This document shows, piece by piece, positions 5,177 to 6,270 of a stretch of DNA of 6,270 bases (its first letter is position 1; each line of letters starts with the position of its first letter). This DNA is from Pseudomonadota bacterium (GTDB taxonomy: Bacteria; Pseudomonadota; Gammaproteobacteria; Xanthomonadales; Xanthomonadaceae). The notes beneath the pieces were generated by a model. It did no database searches. It saw only the letters and a list, made by a program, of their open reading frames with translations, and had not been told where the DNA came from. The translations under genes and the position numbers were made by a program. The stretch spans positions 1-6,270 of the forward strand of contig JAFAFF010000221.1 of NCBI GenBank assembly GCA_023423605.1, given 5' to 3'.

Positions 5177-5944
5177 TCATTCGCTCAGCAGTGCCTGCAG
5201 ATCGCGGGGTACGCGGGTGCCGGGATACTGCACCAGATAACGTTCCAGGCTGGCACGCGCCACATCGATGTCGCCGGCATCGCGGCGACTGCGGATGCGC
5301 TGCAGCCATTGGTGTCGCGACAGCAGCGCATCGGCCTGCACCGCCGCCGATACCTCCTCGGCGCTGAGTGGCCTGGGCATCATCCGGCGCAGCGCCTGTG
5401 GCGGCGATGCCACGGTGGCGCGTGGCTCGGCACGGGGCGCCGCGGGGGGCGGTTCCCGGCCGGCCGACGGGGCATCCGCAGGCGCGGCTGCAGGGGCAGC
5501 GGCGGATGCCGGAGCGTCAACCGGGACAGGGGCGTTGGCAGGGGCAGGTGCCGGAGCGGACTGCGGTTCAGTCGCAGGTGCCGGCGCGGCGTTGCGTGGC
5601 GCCGCCTTTCCGGCAGGCGCCGGCAGGGTTTCCTGCATCACCGCGGCAAATGGCGTGGGCGGTGGGTCCGGTCGCAGTTGCCACGCCAGCCCTGCCGCAA
5701 CCACCACCGATGCCGCGCCGCCGAGCAGCGTGGGCCAGCGGGAGCGACGGCGATGCCGGCGTGCGCCATCGGCAGGGCGTTGAAGCGCGCCTTGGCGCGG
5801 CGGCGCCGCATCGCCCTGCAGGGCAGCGCGTGCAGCGGCGATGACCGCCGCATCGGCTTCGGGCGATGGCGTGACGTCCATGCGGCCCGGCAGCAGGCCG
5901 GCCAGCTCGCGTTCTTCGGGCGTGAACGGATCGCGGTTGTTCAT
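5177..5944 (-). CDS. Single-pass membrane protein, candidate anti-sigma factor
   Basis: This 255-residue protein has four parts. A short cytosolic N-terminus (1-61) contains DPFTPEERELAGLLP and an Ala-rich helix (about 29-43). A basic cluster RRHRRRSR (62-69) precedes one membrane helix (about 70-90), implying N-in topology. A long Ala/Pro-rich linker follows (about 91-185). A C-terminal helical domain (191-255) contains QWLQRIRSRRDAGDIDVARASLERYLVQYPG, reminiscent of a TPR-like helix pair. The ATG at 5944 overlaps the sigma factor stop in an ATGA of 4 bp, the classic arrangement for a sigma factor and its anti-sigma partner. The cytosolic part has no Cys at all, so it is not a zinc-binding (ZAS) anti-sigma. 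The role rests on context and topology only. The frame stays open upstream to 6232, but that stretch is antisigma-frame shadow of the sigma gene. Confidence 0.7.
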   Translation of the reverse strand: MNNRDPFTPEERELAGLLPGRMDVTPSPEADAAVIAAARAALQGDAAPPRQGALQRPADGARRHRRRSRWPTLLGGAASVVVAAGLAWQLRPDPPPTPFAAVMQETLPAPAGKAAPRNAAPAPATEPQSAPAPAPANAPVPVDAPASAAAPAAAPADAPSAGREPPPAAPRAEPRATVASPPQALRRMMPRPLSAEEVSAAVQADALLSRHQWLQRIRSRRDAGDIDVARASLERYLVQYPGTRVPRDLQALLSE

Positions 5945-6270
5945 GGATTCAACCCCGCGCGCAGTTTGTCCATCGCATAGCGTAAACGCGACTTGACGGT
6001 TTCCCGGCCAACGCCGGTGATGCGGGCGATGTCCTCCAGGCTCAGTTCCTGTTCCAACCGCAGGTGCAGCACCTCGCGCTGGTCCACAGGCAGCGAATCC
6101 ATCGCCTGCTGCACCTGCCGTGCCTGTTCGCGACGGCCGAGCTGCGTCTCCGGCGAGTGGCCATCGGTGACGGCCAGCACGCGGTCTTCGGCATCCACGG
6201 GCGCGGCGGGGCGGTGCCGCGCCGACCGCCAATGATCGTTCAGGCGGTTGTGGGCGATCCGGAACAGCCA
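5941..6270 (-). CDS. ECF-type RNA polymerase sigma factor, C-terminal part (5'-truncated by the window)
   Basis: The frame enters at the right edge (TGG at 6270) and gives 109 residues. The first residues, WLFRIAHNRLNDHWR (1-15), match the end of sigma-70 region 2, the helix that contacts the -10 element. A variable linker (about 16-50) follows. Region 4 (about 52-107) is clear: AMDSLPVDQREVLHLRLEQELSLEDIARITGVGRETVKSRLRYAMDKLR, with a helix-turn-helix that contacts the -35 element. Regions 1 and 3 of housekeeping sigma factors are absent, as expected for the extracytoplasmic-function class. It would redirect RNA polymerase to a stress or envelope regulon, probably under control of the downstream overlapping membrane protein. 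An internal GTG/ATG-like start at 6198 is not credible because region 2 homology continues upstream of it. Confidence 0.9.
   Translation of the reverse strand, partial: WLFRIAHNRLNDHWRSARHRPAAPVDAEDRVLAVTDGHSPETQLGRREQARQVQQAMDSLPVDQREVLHLRLEQELSLEDIARITGVGRETVKSRLRYAMDKLRAGLNP

Noticed and set aside
5450..5640. DNA-level tandem repeats of GCAGGTGCCGG type
   Set aside because: These reflect Ala/Pro codon bias in the linker of the 5177-5944 protein; spacing is irregular and there is no extended identity.
3887..5980. A 697-codon open frame on the plus strand across the transporter, yigZ and the candidate anti-sigma gene
   Set aside because: It spans three well-supported minus-strand genes, and its translation is low-complexity Arg/Ala/Gly sequence. 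It is an antisense shadow.
5945..6232. Upstream extension of the candidate anti-sigma frame to 6232
   Set aside because: It overlaps sigma region 4 entirely, and its translation is Arg/Pro/Ala-rich with no family likeness. The ATG at 5944 with the 4-bp ATGA overlap is the natural start.

Overview
The window is a GC-rich bacterial chromosomal segment that most resembles Xanthomonadaceae, probably Stenotrophomonas or a close relative. The grounds are the codon use, a Stenotrophomonas-like short palindromic repeat after dnaJ, and the gene content. No phage, transposase, CRISPR or RNA gene is visible, so it reads as core chromosome. The genus is inferred, not proven.

Left part, plus strand (1-2318). 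The last 51 residues of DnaJ are followed by a 141-bp intergenic region holding three tandem 20-bp repeat units. The third unit is completed into a perfect 9-bp-stem hairpin, and a degenerate second hairpin follows. Next comes a pyridoxal kinase gene (PdxK/PdxY family). It has no visible Shine-Dalgarno but has a TAAAAT box six bases before its ATG, so it may be translated from a leaderless mRNA. It overlaps by 4 bp a prephenate dehydrogenase gene (tyrA, with a C-terminal ACT domain), forming a two-gene unit that pairs vitamin B6 salvage with tyrosine biosynthesis.

Middle (2319-2507). This is a convergent intergenic region. It has a terminator-like hairpin for the pdxK-tyrA unit, a perfect DnaA box (TTATCCACA on the minus strand), a 7-bp GC-rich hairpin, and a weak terminator candidate for the minus-strand genes.

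Right part, minus strand (6270 down to 2508). In transcription order: the C-terminal part of an ECF-type sigma factor, a single-pass membrane protein overlapping it by 4 bp that is a candidate anti-sigma factor, a YigZ/IMPACT-family protein, an MsbA-like ABC half-transporter overlapping yigZ by 8 bp, and a 66-residue protein of unknown function with a strong ribosome binding site. Spacings are -4, 36, -8 and 67 bp, so much or all of this may be one transcription unit.

The genes are mostly housekeeping. The least explained items are the repeat/hairpin cluster after dnaJ, the DnaA-box-like sites in the convergent gap, the candidate anti-sigma protein without a zinc motif, and the small acidic protein at 2508-2708. 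I found no evidence of a wholly new system.
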